This document shows, piece after piece, positions 63,073-64,000 of a stretch of DNA of 64,000 nt; the stretch's first letter is position 1, and each line of letters starts with the position of its first letter. The notes beneath the pieces were generated by a model that ran no database searches, had not been told where the DNA came from, and worked only from the letters and a program-made list of their open reading frames with translations. The translations under genes were made by a program, and so were the position numbers. The DNA lies in contig NZ_SDQO02000001.1 of assembly GCF_004382825.2 (NCBI RefSeq), forward strand, positions 434,001 through 498,000. The letters are read 5' to 3'. This DNA is from Corynebacterium silvaticum. GTDB taxonomy: Bacteria; Actinomycetota; Actinomycetes; Mycobacteriales; Mycobacteriaceae.

Positions 63073-64000
63073 GTGTCAACCACCACTGGACAACCGATTG
63101 GTCTTGGCCTTCCGGATGCGCCGCCACCGGTATTGGCTCCACGTCGTAAGACACGCCAGATCATGGTTGGAAACGTAGGGGTCGGTTCTGACTACCCGGT
63201 GTCTGTTCAATCGATGACAACGACTAAAACGCATGACATTAATGCGACGCTTCAACAAATCGCGCAGCTGACAGCCAGCGGCTGCGACATTATCCGCGTG
63301 GCGTGTCCTAAGACTGTCGATGCTGAGGCGCTGCCGATCATTGCTAAAAAGTCTCCCATTCCTGTGATCGCGGATATTCATTTCCAGCCGAAGTACATCT
63401 TTGCTGCTATCGACGCTGGATGCGCTGCAGTGCGTGTGAATCCAGGAAACATCAAAGAATTTGATGGACGGGTAAAAGAAGTAGCTAAGGCCGCCGGCGA
63501 TGCGGGAATCCCCCTCCGCATCGGTGTTAACGCTGGTTCCTTGGACAAACGTCTCTTGGAAAAGTATGGCAAAGCTACCCCGGAAGCACTCGTAGAATCC
63601 GCGCTGTGGGAAGCCGGGTTGTTTGAGGACTGCGGATTCGGTGACATCGCCATTTCCGTAAAGCACAATGATCCTGTGGTGATGGTTGAGGCTTATCGTC
63701 AGCTGGCTGCTCAGAGCGATTACCCGCTGCATCTTGGTGTCACAGAGGCTGGCCCTGCTTTCCAAGGCACAATTAAGTCTTCTGTGGCTTTTGGTGCACT
63801 CCTCTCGGAGGGCATTGGCGACACTATCCGGGTTTCTTTGTCTGCAGATCCGGTGGAAGAAATTAAGGTGGGCGATCAGATTTTGCAGTCGCTCAACCTG
63901 CGCGAGCGTGGCCTGGAAATCGTTTCATGCCCCTCCTGCGGACGCGCACAAGTTGACGTGTACACCTTGGCAGAGGAAGTCACAGCAGCATTGGACGGAA
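63073..64000 (+). CDS. ispG: 4-hydroxy-3-methylbut-2-enyl diphosphate synthase IspG (3' truncated by window)
   Basis: GTG 63073, nine bases after AAGGAG. 309 residues seen: [29 protein letters not shown] start, [35 protein letters not shown], and the first Fe-S cluster cysteines CPSCGR. MEP pathway enzyme together with dxr. Continues past the window. Confidence 0.96.
   Translation, partial: MSTTTGQPIGLGLPDAPPPVLAPRRKTRQIMVGNVGVGSDYPVSVQSMTTTKTHDINATLQQIAQLTASGCDIIRVACPKTVDAEALPIIAKKSPIPVIADIHFQPKYIFAAIDAGCAAVRVNPGNIKEFDGRVKEVAKAAGDAGIPLRIGVNAGSLDKRLLEKYGKATPEALVESALWEAGLFEDCGFGDIAISVKHNDPVVMVEAYRQLAAQSDYPLHLGVTEAGPAFQGTIKSSVAFGALLSEGIGDTIRVSLSADPVEEIKVGDQILQSLNLRERGLEIVSCPSCGRAQVDVYTLAEEVTAALDG

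Overview
The window looks like chromosome from a Corynebacterium of the diphtheriae / ulcerans / pseudotuberculosis group. The evidence is actinobacterial gene families (DUF2469, DUF2631), an amtB-glnB-glnD operon with an AmtR-like operator, long corynebacterial-style inserts in Ffh and TrmD, and the order ftsY / amtB-glnB-glnD / ffh / rpsP-rimM-trmD / rplS-lepB-rnhB / thi genes / yraN-comM-dprA-xerC / rpsB-tsf-pyrH-frr-cdsA-rlmN / dxr-rseP-ispG. The species assignment is inference; no rRNA or other marker is present.

Layout. Positions 1-16529 hold nitrogen control, signal recognition particle and ribosome/tRNA maturation genes, a fructose-type PTS permease and tex. Positions 16544-22231 (minus strand) are a thiamine operon thiC-thiE-thiO-thiS-thiG-thiF-thiD. 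It is cut at thiC by a ~24.5 kb island (about 22232-46774). The start of thiC (72 codons) and its TPP riboswitch lie beyond the island at 46775-47099, and roughly 200 middle codons of thiC are absent. thiE, thiO, thiF and thiD carry frameshifts; only thiG and thiS look whole. Positions 47462-64000 are conserved housekeeping genes, with comM broken and fused to dprA.

The island has two halves that diverge from about 31912-32314. The left half (minus strand, 31911 to 22430) is one tightly overlapping seven-gene defence operon: a three-part ABC-ATPase system (zinc-binding/CTD protein, small middle component, DUF2326 ATPase), a small HTH regulator, and a type I restriction system (hsdM, hsdS, hsdR). 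The right half (plus strand) is a prophage replication module: sigma-like protein, DUF2800, DUF2815, DNA polymerase A, antirepressor, P4/D5 primase-helicase, candidate origin, VRR-NUC, SNF2-like helicase, RinA/ArpU-like regulator, HNH, small terminase and the first part of metK. Two opposite-strand genes inside it resemble abortive-infection families. No integrase, capsid, portal or tail gene remains.

The most striking pattern is how genes are broken. At least eight frameshifts coincide with an exact tandem duplication of 4, 5 or 7 bases, and removing one copy restores the expected protein. Others are 1-2 base run-length changes. Three genes of the defence operon also carry an in-frame stop (TGA, TAA, TAG). 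The region therefore looks like a decaying prophage/defence island sitting in a decaying thiamine operon, with a recognisable micro-duplication signature.
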